From: Clostridia bacterium
GTDB taxonomy: Bacteria > Bacillota > Clostridia > Christensenellales > Aristaeellaceae
NCBI GenBank assembly: GCA_017458865.1
Contig: JAFSZW010000251.1
Coordinates: 1 to 13,702 of the forward strand
Direction: 5' to 3'
DNA: 13,702 nucleotides
The first letter of the stretch is position 1. The number at the start of each line of letters is the position of its first letter. Both the position numbers and the translations under genes were made by a program. The notes below the pieces were generated by a model. That model ran no database searches. It was not told where the DNA came from and worked only from the letters and a program-made list of their open reading frames with translations. Below, piece after piece: positions 1-7,233 of the stretch.

Positions 1-147
1 AGCTACGGCGGGGAACGCCTGGACGTGACTAACAGGAGCGATGAGCTGCCCCTGTCTGTACTCCGAGGCATGACGGCAAATATGTCGTATCAATGGACGG
101 AAGATGCCGAGCATCCGAATCAACTCCGTTTTACAGTCCGGAGCTGA
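1..147 (+). CDS. C-terminal fragment of an unrecognised protein (5' end outside the window)
   Basis: Frame 1 is open from the first base and ends at a TGA at 145-147, giving 48 residues with a coding-like composition (SYGGERLDVTNRSDE at the start, FTVRS at the end). The beginning of the gene lies outside the window. I do not recognise the family and no catalytic motif is visible in this tail. A long terminator-like hairpin begins about 155 bp downstream, which fits this being the last gene of a transcript. A different frame opening at 104 overlaps the fragment but has no ribosome binding site and unlikely composition, so the fragment is the better reading. Confidence 0.5.
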   Translation, partial: SYGGERLDVTNRSDELPLSVLRGMTANMSYQWTEDAEHPNQLRFTVRS

Positions 148-303
148 GCCGTCAAGCGAACCACCCAGTGGTAACCCTGGGATAACCATACGGAAGCGTA
201 CCGCATGCTCTGCAAATGAGCATTTATATGTGCACTTTCGCGCCGCTGGCGACTGGAATGAAACATGCCGGTGTCAAATGCGAAGCGTCAGGAATTGCGT
301 CTG

Positions 304-371
304 GCCCACTTTGCGGCAGTTCAGCTTACTGAGATCATGTAAGCCGGAACAGTCGCAGAGTGGGCTGTTTT
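304..371 (+). terminator. Long-stem rho-independent terminator
   Basis: The arms GCCCACTTTGCG (304-315) and CGCAGAGTGGGC (354-365) pair over 12 bp with one G-T wobble and are followed by TGTTTTTATA. The interior also folds, through GTTC with GAAC and GCTTAC with GTAAGC, making an unusually long, interrupted stem. It probably ends the transcript of the gene cut by the left edge. Confidence 0.75.
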
Positions 372-569
372 TATATCGGTCTCCCTGACATCCGGAGCGG
401 GGACCGCCTGAACCAAATGGGGAACACGTCGGAATGCGCCAGAACCCAGGTGTGGGGAAACACTGCAGGGCACAGGTGAAAAACGCGCGTTGCTTCTGTC
501 TGGACGCATTAAGGGTGGATGGGGAGCGTGAAAAACTGTGAAAAAGAGTTCAAAAGTTTGTCATTTACC

Positions 570-598
570 TTGATATTTTAGATGTATTTTTGTAAAAT
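570..598 (+). promoter_or_regulatory. Sigma-70-type promoter of the EAL gene
   Basis: TTGATA at 570-575 and TAAAAT at 593-598 are separated by exactly 17 bp in an AT-rich stretch. Transcription would begin near 605, leaving a leader of about 44 nt before the phosphodiesterase gene. Confidence 0.7.
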
Positions 599-648
599 GG
601 TCAGGACGGAAAAGCTGTATTTACAGCGCAGAAATGGCGGGGTGGATT

Positions 649-3630
649 ATGGAAAGATATAAGTTTTCCCAGCAGGAACAGCATATTTTGGAACACCTGC
701 AGCAGCCTTTTGCTGTCTACCAGTTTGTTGACAGCCGGGTTGTTACACTTGTCATTTCGGATGGATTCTGCAGACTGTTCGGTTATACGAATCGGGATGA
801 GGCATACGACGACATGGATCATAACATGTACAAGAATGACCATCCGGATGACGTTGCCCGAATCGCCGATGCTGCGTACCGGTTTGCCACGGAGGGCGGC
901 AAATATGAGGTCATTTACCGGACGAGGAAAAAGAACAGCGCCGAGTACATGATCGTCCATGCAGTCGGTGAACACGTGATAAGAGATGGAGGAGTGCGGC
1001 TCGCGCATGTCTGGTACACGGATGAGGGAACCTATCAGGCGGAAATCGGGCCGGACGGCTCCGGGTTCAGTCATGCACTGGATAAAGCACTCAGCGATGA
1101 CCGTGCGCAGAGCGCCAAACAGTTTGATTCTCTGACCGGCCTTCCAAACATGACCTATTTCTTTGAACTTGCCCGGGACGGAATGGATGAAATGCGCGGC
1201 AAAGGGGGAGCCCCTGCACTGCTATACCTGGATCTCAGCGGTATGAAGTATTTCAACCGGAAGTACAGCTTTGCAGAGGGGGATAAGCTGATCCGTTCAT
1301 TTGCCAAGCTGCTGATCCAGACATTTTACAGCGAAAACTGCTGTCATACATCCGGTGATCACTTTGTTGTGCTGGCGGATGAGAACGGGCTTGAGGGCAA
1401 GCTGTACCGCATGTTTATCGAATGGCGTGGCATGAATGACGGCAAAACGCTGCCCATTCATGTGGGTATTTACCCGACCAGGCTTGAAAATGTGGAGATC
1501 AGCGCAGCGTATGACCGGGCAAAGATTGCCTGTGACGAGCTCAACGGCACCTATGCGTCAGTGTTCAATTACTATAACATCTCACTGAGCGAGGACGTAG
1601 AAAAGCAGCAGCATGTCCTTGAGAATATCGACAGGGCCATCCGGGAAGGGTGGATTCAGGTTTATTATCAGCCGATTGTCAGGGCGGTCAACAGCATGGT
1701 CTGCGACGTTGAGGCACTGGCACGGTGGATTGATCCGGAAAAGGGATTCCTGTCCCCGGCAGAGTTTATCCCGTATCTGGAAGAGGCCGAGCTGATTTAC
1801 AAGCTGGATCTGTATGTCCTTGAACAGGTCCTCTGGAAGATGAACACCCAGGCAGAGACGGGCCTGTACATCGTTCCGCACTCGATTAACCTTTCAAGAT
1901 CTGATTTCAACGCCTGCGACATTGTCGAGGAGATCCGCAGGCGCGTGGATGATGCCGGCATAGCCCGTGACAGGATCACCATTGAGATCACGGAAAGCGT
2001 GATTGGCAGTGATCTGGGCTTCATGAGCGAGCAGATCAACCGTTTCCGCAGCCTGGGCTTTCCGGTATGGATGGATGATTTTGGCAGCGGATACTCCTCC
2101 CTGGATGTTCTGCAGAGCCTCAAATTTGACCTGATCAAGTTTGACATGAGCTTCATGCGGAAGCTGGATGAGGGAGAGAACGGCAAAATCATTCTGACTG
2201 AGCTGATGAAGATGGCAACCGCGCTTGGCGTGGATACGGTGTGCGAGGGTGTGGAATCAGAGGCACAGGTGCGTTTCCTCCAGGAAATCGGCTGTTCCAA
2301 GCTCCAGGGCTATTTCTTCAGCCGACCGGTTCCTTACAGTGATGTTGAGAAGCGGCATCAGGGCAGCGACCTGATTGTGCACGAAAATCCTGAAGAATCG
2401 GCGTATTACGATACGATCAGCCGTGTGAACCTCAATGACCTGACGATTGCTGCGAGCGAGGACAGGAATGCGTTCCATAATCTCTTCAACACCATTCCCA
2501 TGGGCATTCTTGAGGTCAGAGACAGCAGGGTGAGGATTATTCGCAGCACCCAGTCCTACATAGATTTTATTCACAGATTTTTCAAGGTGACTGTTCCGGC
2601 AACGGAACGGGAGTTCCGTGAGTTTATCCCGAATACCAGTGCATCTTTTATCAAGCAGATCAACCAGTGCTGCACGCAAGGAATCCGGATCTTTCATGAT
2701 CAGCAGATGCCGGATGGGTCCATGGCACATATGTTTATCAGGCGGATCGCGTCCAATCCGGTAACCGGTACGAATGCCGTTGCCGTTGAGGTGCTGTCCG
2801 TTACTGACCCGGATGAGGGGACAACGTATGCCAATATCGCACGGGCGCTGGCGGCGGACTATTACAATATCTATGTGGTGAATCTTGAAACGGACAGCTA
2901 CATTGAGTATTCCTCGCAGGCTGGTGAGGAAGAGCTCGCGGTAGAACGTCATGGCGAGGATTTCTTTGAATCCAGCAAGCGGGATGCTTACCGCATCTAC
3001 GAGGAGGACAGGAAGACCTTTTATGAGACATTTTCCAAGGAGAACATAATCAGGGCACTTGATCAGCAGGGTGTGTTCACTGCGACATACAGACTGATGG
3101 ATACGGGCAAACCCGTTTATGTGAACATGAAGGTTATCCGGATGCAGCCGGATGGGAAGCGCATCATCATGGGCATCAGCATTATTGACGTCCAGATGAA
3201 GCAGAAAGCGCGCCTTGAGGAAATGCAGAGGGAGCGGGATACGCTGATCAGAGTCATGGCACTTTCAGATGGCTATCTCTCGTTGTATATGGTCGACCCG
3301 AAGACGGGACAATATGTCATGTGCAGCGCTTCGGACGATTATGCGACACTTGGTTCTGCAAAGGAAGGGGAGGATTTCTTCAGGCAGTCCATGCTGGATG
3401 TGCCAAAAGTTGTTCATCCGGACGATCTCCCGAGATTCTTTGAGCAGTTCACAGAGGCGAATGTCATGTCTCAGGTTCGGAATCAGGGATTTTTCAGGAT
3501 GTATTACCGCCTCAAAATCGGCGGTGAATACAAGATGGTTTCACTTAAGGCCGCTCTGTTCAGGGATGGCAATGAGGATAAGCTGGCCATCGGTGTAAGG
3601 GCATGGCTTGAACGGAAAAATGCCTACTGA
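649..3630 (+). CDS. PAS / degenerate GGDEF / EAL c-di-GMP phosphodiesterase with C-terminal PAS-like modules
   Basis: Likely hydrolyses cyclic di-GMP to pGpG in the cytoplasm. The protein has 993 residues and no membrane segment. A PAS-like domain covers about 15-125 (MERYKF start, HPDDVARIADA motif). A GGDEF-type domain covers about 160-310, but its signature loop reads SGDHF (235-239), so cyclase activity is doubtful. The EAL domain (about 320-565) keeps the expected residues: E355 of EALAR, N414, E449, D476/D477 of DDFGSGYSS, K497, E533, E536 and Q553 of LQGYFF. Three further PAS-like segments follow (about 600-720, 725-850 and 865-985); the last two resemble each other and suggest an internal duplication. 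I chose ATG 649 because a GGGGTGG stretch precedes it and the family usually begins MERY or similar; ATG 634 in the same frame would add five residues. The gene is transcribed alone from the promoter at 570-598. The EAL assignment is firm; the sensed signal is unknown. Confidence 0.93.
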   Translation: MERYKFSQQEQHILEHLQQPFAVYQFVDSRVVTLVISDGFCRLFGYTNRDEAYDDMDHNMYKNDHPDDVARIADAAYRFATEGGKYEVIYRTRKKNSAEYMIVHAVGEHVIRDGGVRLAHVWYTDEGTYQAEIGPDGSGFSHALDKALSDDRAQSAKQFDSLTGLPNMTYFFELARDGMDEMRGKGGAPALLYLDLSGMKYFNRKYSFAEGDKLIRSFAKLLIQTFYSENCCHTSGDHFVVLADENGLEGKLYRMFIEWRGMNDGKTLPIHVGIYPTRLENVEISAAYDRAKIACDELNGTYASVFNYYNISLSEDVEKQQHVLENIDRAIREGWIQVYYQPIVRAVNSMVCDVEALARWIDPEKGFLSPAEFIPYLEEAELIYKLDLYVLEQVLWKMNTQAETGLYIVPHSINLSRSDFNACDIVEEIRRRVDDAGIARDRITIEITESVIGSDLGFMSEQINRFRSLGFPVWMDDFGSGYSSLDVLQSLKFDLIKFDMSFMRKLDEGENGKIILTELMKMATALGVDTVCEGVESEAQVRFLQEIGCSKLQGYFFSRPVPYSDVEKRHQGSDLIVHENPEESAYYDTISRVNLNDLTIAASEDRNAFHNLFNTIPMGILEVRDSRVRIIRSTQSYIDFIHRFFKVTVPATEREFREFIPNTSASFIKQINQCCTQGIRIFHDQQMPDGSMAHMFIRRIASNPVTGTNAVAVEVLSVTDPDEGTTYANIARALAADYYNIYVVNLETDSYIEYSSQAGEEELAVERHGEDFFESSKRDAYRIYEEDRKTFYETFSKENIIRALDQQGVFTATYRLMDTGKPVYVNMKVIRMQPDGKRIIMGISIIDVQMKQKARLEEMQRERDTLIRVMALSDGYLSLYMVDPKTGQYVMCSASDDYATLGSAKEGEDFFRQSMLDVPKVVHPDDLPRFFEQFTEANVMSQVRNQGFFRMYYRLKIGGEYKMVSLKAALFRDGNEDKLAIGVRAWLERKNAY

Positions 3631-3640
3631 GGCAGCGGGT

Positions 3641-3697
3641 AAGCGTCCCGGAGGAATCTCCCGGGGATTCCTCTTTCCGGGAAAAAAGAACGCTTTT
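3641..3697 (+). terminator. Terminator-like hairpin after the EAL gene
   Basis: GAGGAATC (3651-3658) and GATTCCTC (3666-3673) pair perfectly, extended by CCCG/CGGG and an outer AAGCGT (3641-3646) with ACGCTT (3690-3695). An A-rich bulge separates the outer and inner stems on the 3' side, and only a short T-run follows. It begins 10 bp after the stop codon, so termination is the likely role, but the U-tract is poor. Confidence 0.5.
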
Positions 3698-3711
3698 AAG
3701 ACGAATTGCGA

Positions 3712-3717
3712 TATAAT
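3712..3717 (+). promoter_or_regulatory. Possible -10 box for the ABC transporter operon
   Basis: A perfect TATAAT sits just after the terminator-like hairpin, but the bases 16-18 bp upstream do not resemble a -35 box and there is no extended -10 TG. If used, it gives a leader of about 250 nt that includes the stem-loops at 3731-3851. Confidence 0.3.
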
Positions 3718-3974
3718 TGATGCAGCTGACGATCTGTACGGGTTTCCCGAACAGATCGCCAGGCACTTTCAAAAGCTTATGGTGCTGCAGCCAGGTGCAG
3801 TTCCGGAACCGGGATGCTGTCTGTCCTGCAAGAGACAGATGAGATGCCCGGACAGAGTCAATAAAACGGATGAATCTCTGAAGTATGGCGGCATATGGAT
3901 GTGACAGGGAAACCGGACAAGACTTTTGCAGTGAATGATCAACGTGTATTATCAATCGTGTAGGAGGGGTTGGC

Positions 3975-5336
3975 TTGCTTTATCTGAATATTCTAACCAC
4001 TGTTTTTCTGGGAACGTCAGTAGGCATGGGGCTTATTACACAGACCCTCTATATTGTGGGTGTATATGGGCTGCTCAAAAAGTCCGGAATCAAGCCACTG
4101 TGGGCACTGGTCCCGTGTGCAAGAGAGTATCAGCTGGCCCGCTGCGCCGGACGTGAGTCAGAGGGCAGGGTATTCAGCGTAACAAACTTCGCTACCATTG
4201 TTCTCAGTGTTATCTCCCTGATGACTGATTTTGTGAAAAAGAGTACTGAAAACATGAACGGCCAGGTTCTCCTGATTTCTGTGCTCATTCTGACGCTGAC
4301 CTTTGTCCGTTTCATCTATGGCATTCGCGTCTTTTCCGGCCTTATAGAGGTTTACGGTACCAAAAAGCGCTGGCTGGTCCTGTGGATATTTGAGGAACTG
4401 TACTGGATTCCGGCGCTGATCTGGGGCTTTAATGGGAAGTATCAGCCTGCCTGGCAGGTTGAGGACATGCGCGCCATGATGTCGAGGATTGCCACCAGCG
4501 GCCGGTCGACTATGATGGATGAAGGCCTGTCGGTAAACCTGAAAGAACGTTCTGTGAGGGAATTCTTCCAGAAAAAGTACCTGCTGCGCGACATCCATAT
4601 GAATATCCCTCAGGGACATATGGTGCTGCTGCTCGGCGGCTCCGGTGCGGGCAAGACGACATATCTCAATGCCATTAACGGCTATGAAAAGGCGAATGCC
4701 GAGGTGCTGCTCAACGGCAACAATATGTACAAGCAGTACAGCAAGATGCTCCATGACGTGGGATTTGTGCCGCAGTCTGAGATGATGCGCGGGAAGGATA
4801 CCGTCCTCAATACATTGCTGGATGCTGCAAAGCTCAGACTGCCCATGGATGTCAGTGCGAAACAGCGGCGGGAGCGGGTTGACGAGGTCATGGATATCTT
4901 CGGTCTCAAGCCGGTTCAGAACAATCTGGTTGAGAAACTGTCAGGCGGCCAGAAAAAGCGCCTTTCCATCTCCATGGAATTTATATCCAATCCATCACTG
5001 TTCATTCTGGATGAGCCGGATTCCGGCCTTGACGGCGTCATGGCCCGTGAGCTTTTTGAGCAGCTTCGCAAAATTGCGGATACCGGCAAGATTATCATCG
5101 TCATTACGCATACACCGGACAGGGTTATCGACCTGTTTGATGATGTGATTGTCCTGGCAAAGGATTCCACGCGAACCGGCCGGCTGGCATTCTATGGCAG
5201 CATAGAGGAGGCAAGGGCGTTCTTTGACCGTGAACGCATGGAACAGATTGTCAAGTGCATTAACCGCAAGGAAGAGGGCGGCGATGGTCTGGCGGATGAA
5301 TATGTGACAAAGTATGCGGAGGTGCAGCATGGCTGA
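3975..5336 (+). CDS. ABCG-type ABC transporter ATPase with N-terminal four-helix membrane domain
   Basis: This 453-residue ATP-binding subunit powers the permease encoded next. The first 155 residues form a membrane domain with four predicted helices (about 10-32, 71-87, 98-118 and 132-152). They carry a KKSGIKPLWALVPCAREY stretch resembling the DUF5684-type membrane domain, in which an aromatic and proline segment follows the first helix. The nucleotide-binding domain follows: Walker A GGSGAGKTT (221-229), Q-loop Q267, signature LSGGQKKRLS (322-331), Walker B FILDE (343-347), D-loop SGLD (350-353) and switch histidine H379. The signature and Walker B region are closest to the ABCG/White family. 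The start is TTG 3975, chosen because AGGAGGGG (3962-3969) lies 5 bp upstream and the next residues begin the first helix. The 3' end overlaps the permease gene by 8 bp, so translation is probably coupled. The substrate is unknown. Confidence 0.9.
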   Translation: MLYLNILTTVFLGTSVGMGLITQTLYIVGVYGLLKKSGIKPLWALVPCAREYQLARCAGRESEGRVFSVTNFATIVLSVISLMTDFVKKSTENMNGQVLLISVLILTLTFVRFIYGIRVFSGLIEVYGTKKRWLVLWIFEELYWIPALIWGFNGKYQPAWQVEDMRAMMSRIATSGRSTMMDEGLSVNLKERSVREFFQKKYLLRDIHMNIPQGHMVLLLGGSGAGKTTYLNAINGYEKANAEVLLNGNNMYKQYSKMLHDVGFVPQSEMMRGKDTVLNTLLDAAKLRLPMDVSAKQRRERVDEVMDIFGLKPVQNNLVEKLSGGQKKRLSISMEFISNPSLFILDEPDSGLDGVMARELFEQLRKIADTGKIIIVITHTPDRVIDLFDDVIVLAKDSTRTGRLAFYGSIEEARAFFDRERMEQIVKCINRKEEGGDGLADEYVTKYAEVQHG

Positions 5337-6792
5337 GATGCATGGTACGGGAAATGCTTCCCAGATGAAGATCCGCTATCGCGGCCGCGGTGCGCAGGTC
5401 TGGATTTATCTTGGGAAACTCCTCAGAATGTTTGTTTACCAGAATGACTGGAAGGTATTGCCGATGTCAGCCCTCATCGCGGGTCTGGTCGGCATGGTGG
5501 TCCGCAAGCGCCTTTTCCTGAGCATGGAAGGTACGCTGATTGGCTCTTTTGCCATGGTGTGCGTATGTATCTGGAACGGCTGTTTCAACTCCATCCAGGT
5601 GATCTGCCGTGAACGTGATGTCGTCAAGCGTGAACACCGCTCGGGCATGCATATTTCCTCGTATATCGCAGCACATATGATATATCAGGCGCTGATGTGC
5701 CTGATGCAGACAGGCGTTACGATGTATGTCACAAAGCTGGTCGGCATCCGGTATGATCTTGGGCAGCCGCTGTTTACGAGCTGGTTTTTGGTCGATTTTG
5801 GCATCTCCATGTTCCTGATCACCTATGCCTCGGATATGATGTCCCTGTGGGTATCTACGATTGCGCATACGACGACGACAGCGATGACGATTATGCCGTT
5901 CATCCTGATCTTTGAACTCGTCTTTTCCGGCGGTATGATGTCGCTGCCGTCCTGGACAAGGTATTTTACGCCGTTTACTGTTTCCAACCCTGGTCTCAGG
6001 CTGCTGGCAGCTCAGGGTGATTACAACAACCGGCCGCTGCAGACGATCTGGAATCAGGTCATCAAAATGGAGAACAAGGAAGTCAGCGCGACGGTTAAGC
6101 TGAGTCAGCTTGTGGATGTGATGAGCGATGAGAACAATGAAACAGTCGCCCAGATCCGGAAGATTGATGTCAGCAAGTTGTTCACGCTGGGTGACATCTT
6201 GGATATGTTCGAAAACTCGGACTATTACAAGCAGGTGAAGGACAAACTGCTTCTCCGTGATGTGACGCTGGGCAGTCTCCTGACAACGGTTCAAACGAAC
6301 GATGAATTCAGCGATTTGCGCAGCCAGGACATTAGCCTGCTTGGGATCAGTGTCGGGAATGCGGTGGATATGATCCTTGAAGCCGATGAGCTCAAACCGG
6401 TTTTAAGCAATCCAATTACCATCGAGATGACGGTTGAGGAACTGTGGAATCTGCTTAATAAGGAAGCGTTCATTGGCCAGTACAGAGGGATGACGCTCAA
6501 TATGACCTTTGGTCAGGTAATCGATCAAATTGCCGCCTCCTCAACGCTTCAGCCTCACATTGACGACAGCTATACGGTCACGGGCACGGTCGGGCAGATC
6601 ATAAAGACCATCGGCGAGGACAGAGTGAGAGAACTCCTCGAGAAAAAGATTGCCGAGGCAAGCTATGATAAGGCCTATGAGTACAGCGATGATAACGTTT
6701 CGGATCAATGGGCTACGCTGATCCTGTTCGTCTTTGCATTTGCTGCACTTGCGACGATTACACTGGAATTTATAGACAAGGATAAACGATAA
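5329..6792 (+). CDS. ABCG/ABC-2-type permease with large repeat-containing loop
   Basis: This is the membrane subunit of the transporter, 487 residues. I chose ATG 5329 because GGAGGT (5317-5322) lies 6 bp upstream; an ATG at 5314 overlaps that site. Helices are expected near 43-59, 68-90, 112-137, 150-176, 184-206 and 460-478. The segment after helix 2 (RERDVVKREHRSGMHISSY, about 94-112) matches the ABCG pattern of E-R-x-x-x-x-R-E-x-x-x-G-x-x. The region between helices 5 and 6, expected outside the cell in this family, is about 250 residues, far longer than usual. From about 247 to 440 it contains seven copies of a motif like MTVGQIIDMI at intervals of 25-28 residues. The protein ends soon after the last helix with a charged tail. 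Transporter identity is firm; direction (probably export) and substrate are not known. Confidence 0.88.
   Translation: MAEMHGTGNASQMKIRYRGRGAQVWIYLGKLLRMFVYQNDWKVLPMSALIAGLVGMVVRKRLFLSMEGTLIGSFAMVCVCIWNGCFNSIQVICRERDVVKREHRSGMHISSYIAAHMIYQALMCLMQTGVTMYVTKLVGIRYDLGQPLFTSWFLVDFGISMFLITYASDMMSLWVSTIAHTTTTAMTIMPFILIFELVFSGGMMSLPSWTRYFTPFTVSNPGLRLLAAQGDYNNRPLQTIWNQVIKMENKEVSATVKLSQLVDVMSDENNETVAQIRKIDVSKLFTLGDILDMFENSDYYKQVKDKLLLRDVTLGSLLTTVQTNDEFSDLRSQDISLLGISVGNAVDMILEADELKPVLSNPITIEMTVEELWNLLNKEAFIGQYRGMTLNMTFGQVIDQIAASSTLQPHIDDSYTVTGTVGQIIKTIGEDRVRELLEKKIAEASYDKAYEYSDDNVSDQWATLILFVFAFAALATITLEFIDKDKR
6067..6648 (+). repeat. Seven degenerate ~27-residue repeats in the permease loop (protein level)
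   Basis: The core motif is [T/S]-[V/L/F]-G-x-[I/L/V]-[I/L/V]-D-x-[I/L/V]. Copies occur at residues 256 (VKLSQLVDVM), 284 (LFTLGDILDMF), 311 (DVTLGSLLTTV), 339 (GISVGNAVDMI), 366 (EMTVEELWNLL), 391 (NMTFGQVIDQI) and 418 (TGTVGQIIKTI). Spacings are 28, 27, 28, 27, 25 and 27. The DNA is too diverged for recent duplication. Each unit looks like a short strand followed by a helix. Confidence 0.6.
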
Positions 6793-6800
6793 TAAACCCG

Positions 6801-6831
6801 GTCAGCCTGCAGCTATTTGCTGCAGGCTGAC
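6801..6831. terminator. Perfect 13-bp hairpin after the ABC operon
   Basis: GTCAGCCTGCAGC (6801-6813) and its exact complement (6819-6831) enclose the loop TATTT, 8 bp after the permease stop. There is no T-run on the 3' side, so it may act as a weak terminator or as a 3'-end protecting stem. Confidence 0.5.
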
Positions 6832-7167
6832 GGCGTTCAATGCCTGTATTTGGAAAGCCTGCCATTCTCCCTACGGAATTGTCAGAACAGAGCATCTGAT
6901 GCCAAACAAATAAACGCCGTCATCCACTGAGGATAACGGAGTTTCTGACGGTCGATTTGGTGTTTGCAGTGTATCTCTGGCATGAACCTCAACTTTGACG
7001 GGCTTTGGCATCTCCGGACAGACTTGCCCTGAGAGACGGCCCGGATGAATAGACTGCAGCCGATGTCCATGATCCTTATGCGGGCATAATGAGAAAAATG
7101 ACAAAAAACCTGTGCAAACGGCAAAATCCTTTCTTTCGGGATTCAAACGGTAAACCTGCAGAACATG

Positions 7168-7198
7168 AAAAGCGGTGTCTGAGGTTCAGACACCGCTT
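7168..7198 (-). terminator. Terminator of the minus-strand secreted-protein operon
   Basis: A perfect 13-bp stem (7170-7182 with 7186-7198, AAGCGGTGTCTGA and its complement) closes on a 3-base loop. Read on the minus strand it is followed by a short TTTC run, 35 bp after the stop codon of the SH3 gene. Confidence 0.65.
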
Positions 7199-7233
7199 CA
7201 GGAAGATTATGAAGTTCAGAGGGAAAAGGCGGA

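Larger units (their letters stand above)
148..648. other. Intergenic region with terminator and promoter
   Basis: This 500-bp gap holds the hairpin terminator at 304-371 and the promoter at 570-598. A small stem-loop, ATGCTC/GAGCAT, lies near 208-226. Reading frames here lack ribosome binding sites and look non-coding. I see nothing else. Confidence 0.5.
3631..3974. other. Structured spacer between the EAL gene and the ABC operon
   Basis: After the hairpin at 3641-3697 comes a perfect TATAAT (3712-3717) without a convincing -35 box. Then come a stem-loop at 3731-3757 (GATCTGT with ACAGATC, plus CGGG with CCCG), the palindrome GTTCCGGAAC (3800-3809), and a stem-loop at 3809-3851 (CCGGG/CCCGG outer, CTGTCT/AGACAG inner). 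CTGTCC (3821-3826) could instead pair with GGACAG (3850-3855), which would exclude the last stem. Frames crossing this stretch have no ribosome binding site and look non-coding. I see no known c-di-GMP riboswitch consensus. Confidence 0.45.
6793..7233. other. Convergent intergenic region
   Basis: This gap separates the plus-strand ABC operon from the minus-strand SH3 gene and has a hairpin at each end (6801-6831 and 7168-7198). A 91-residue minus-strand frame (6871-7146) has no ribosome binding site and no family I recognise; I do not call it a gene. I see nothing else. Confidence 0.45.

Noticed and set aside
104..388. Plus-strand frame of 94 codons overlapping the left-edge fragment
   Set aside because: It has no ribosome binding site, runs through the terminator hairpin and has an unlikely composition.
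3731..3851. c-di-GMP riboswitch upstream of the ABC operon
   Set aside because: The neighbourhood is suggestive, but the conserved core of the class I riboswitch is not found and the stems do not match either known class.
3608..3904. Plus-strand frame of 98 codons between the EAL gene and the ABC operon
   Set aside because: It overlaps the end of the EAL gene, crosses the terminator-like hairpin and lacks a ribosome binding site or recognisable domain.
6871..7146. Minus-strand frame of 91 codons, considered as a transposase remnant
   Set aside because: Cys and His are present but without regular spacing, there is no ribosome binding site, and no catalytic motif is seen.
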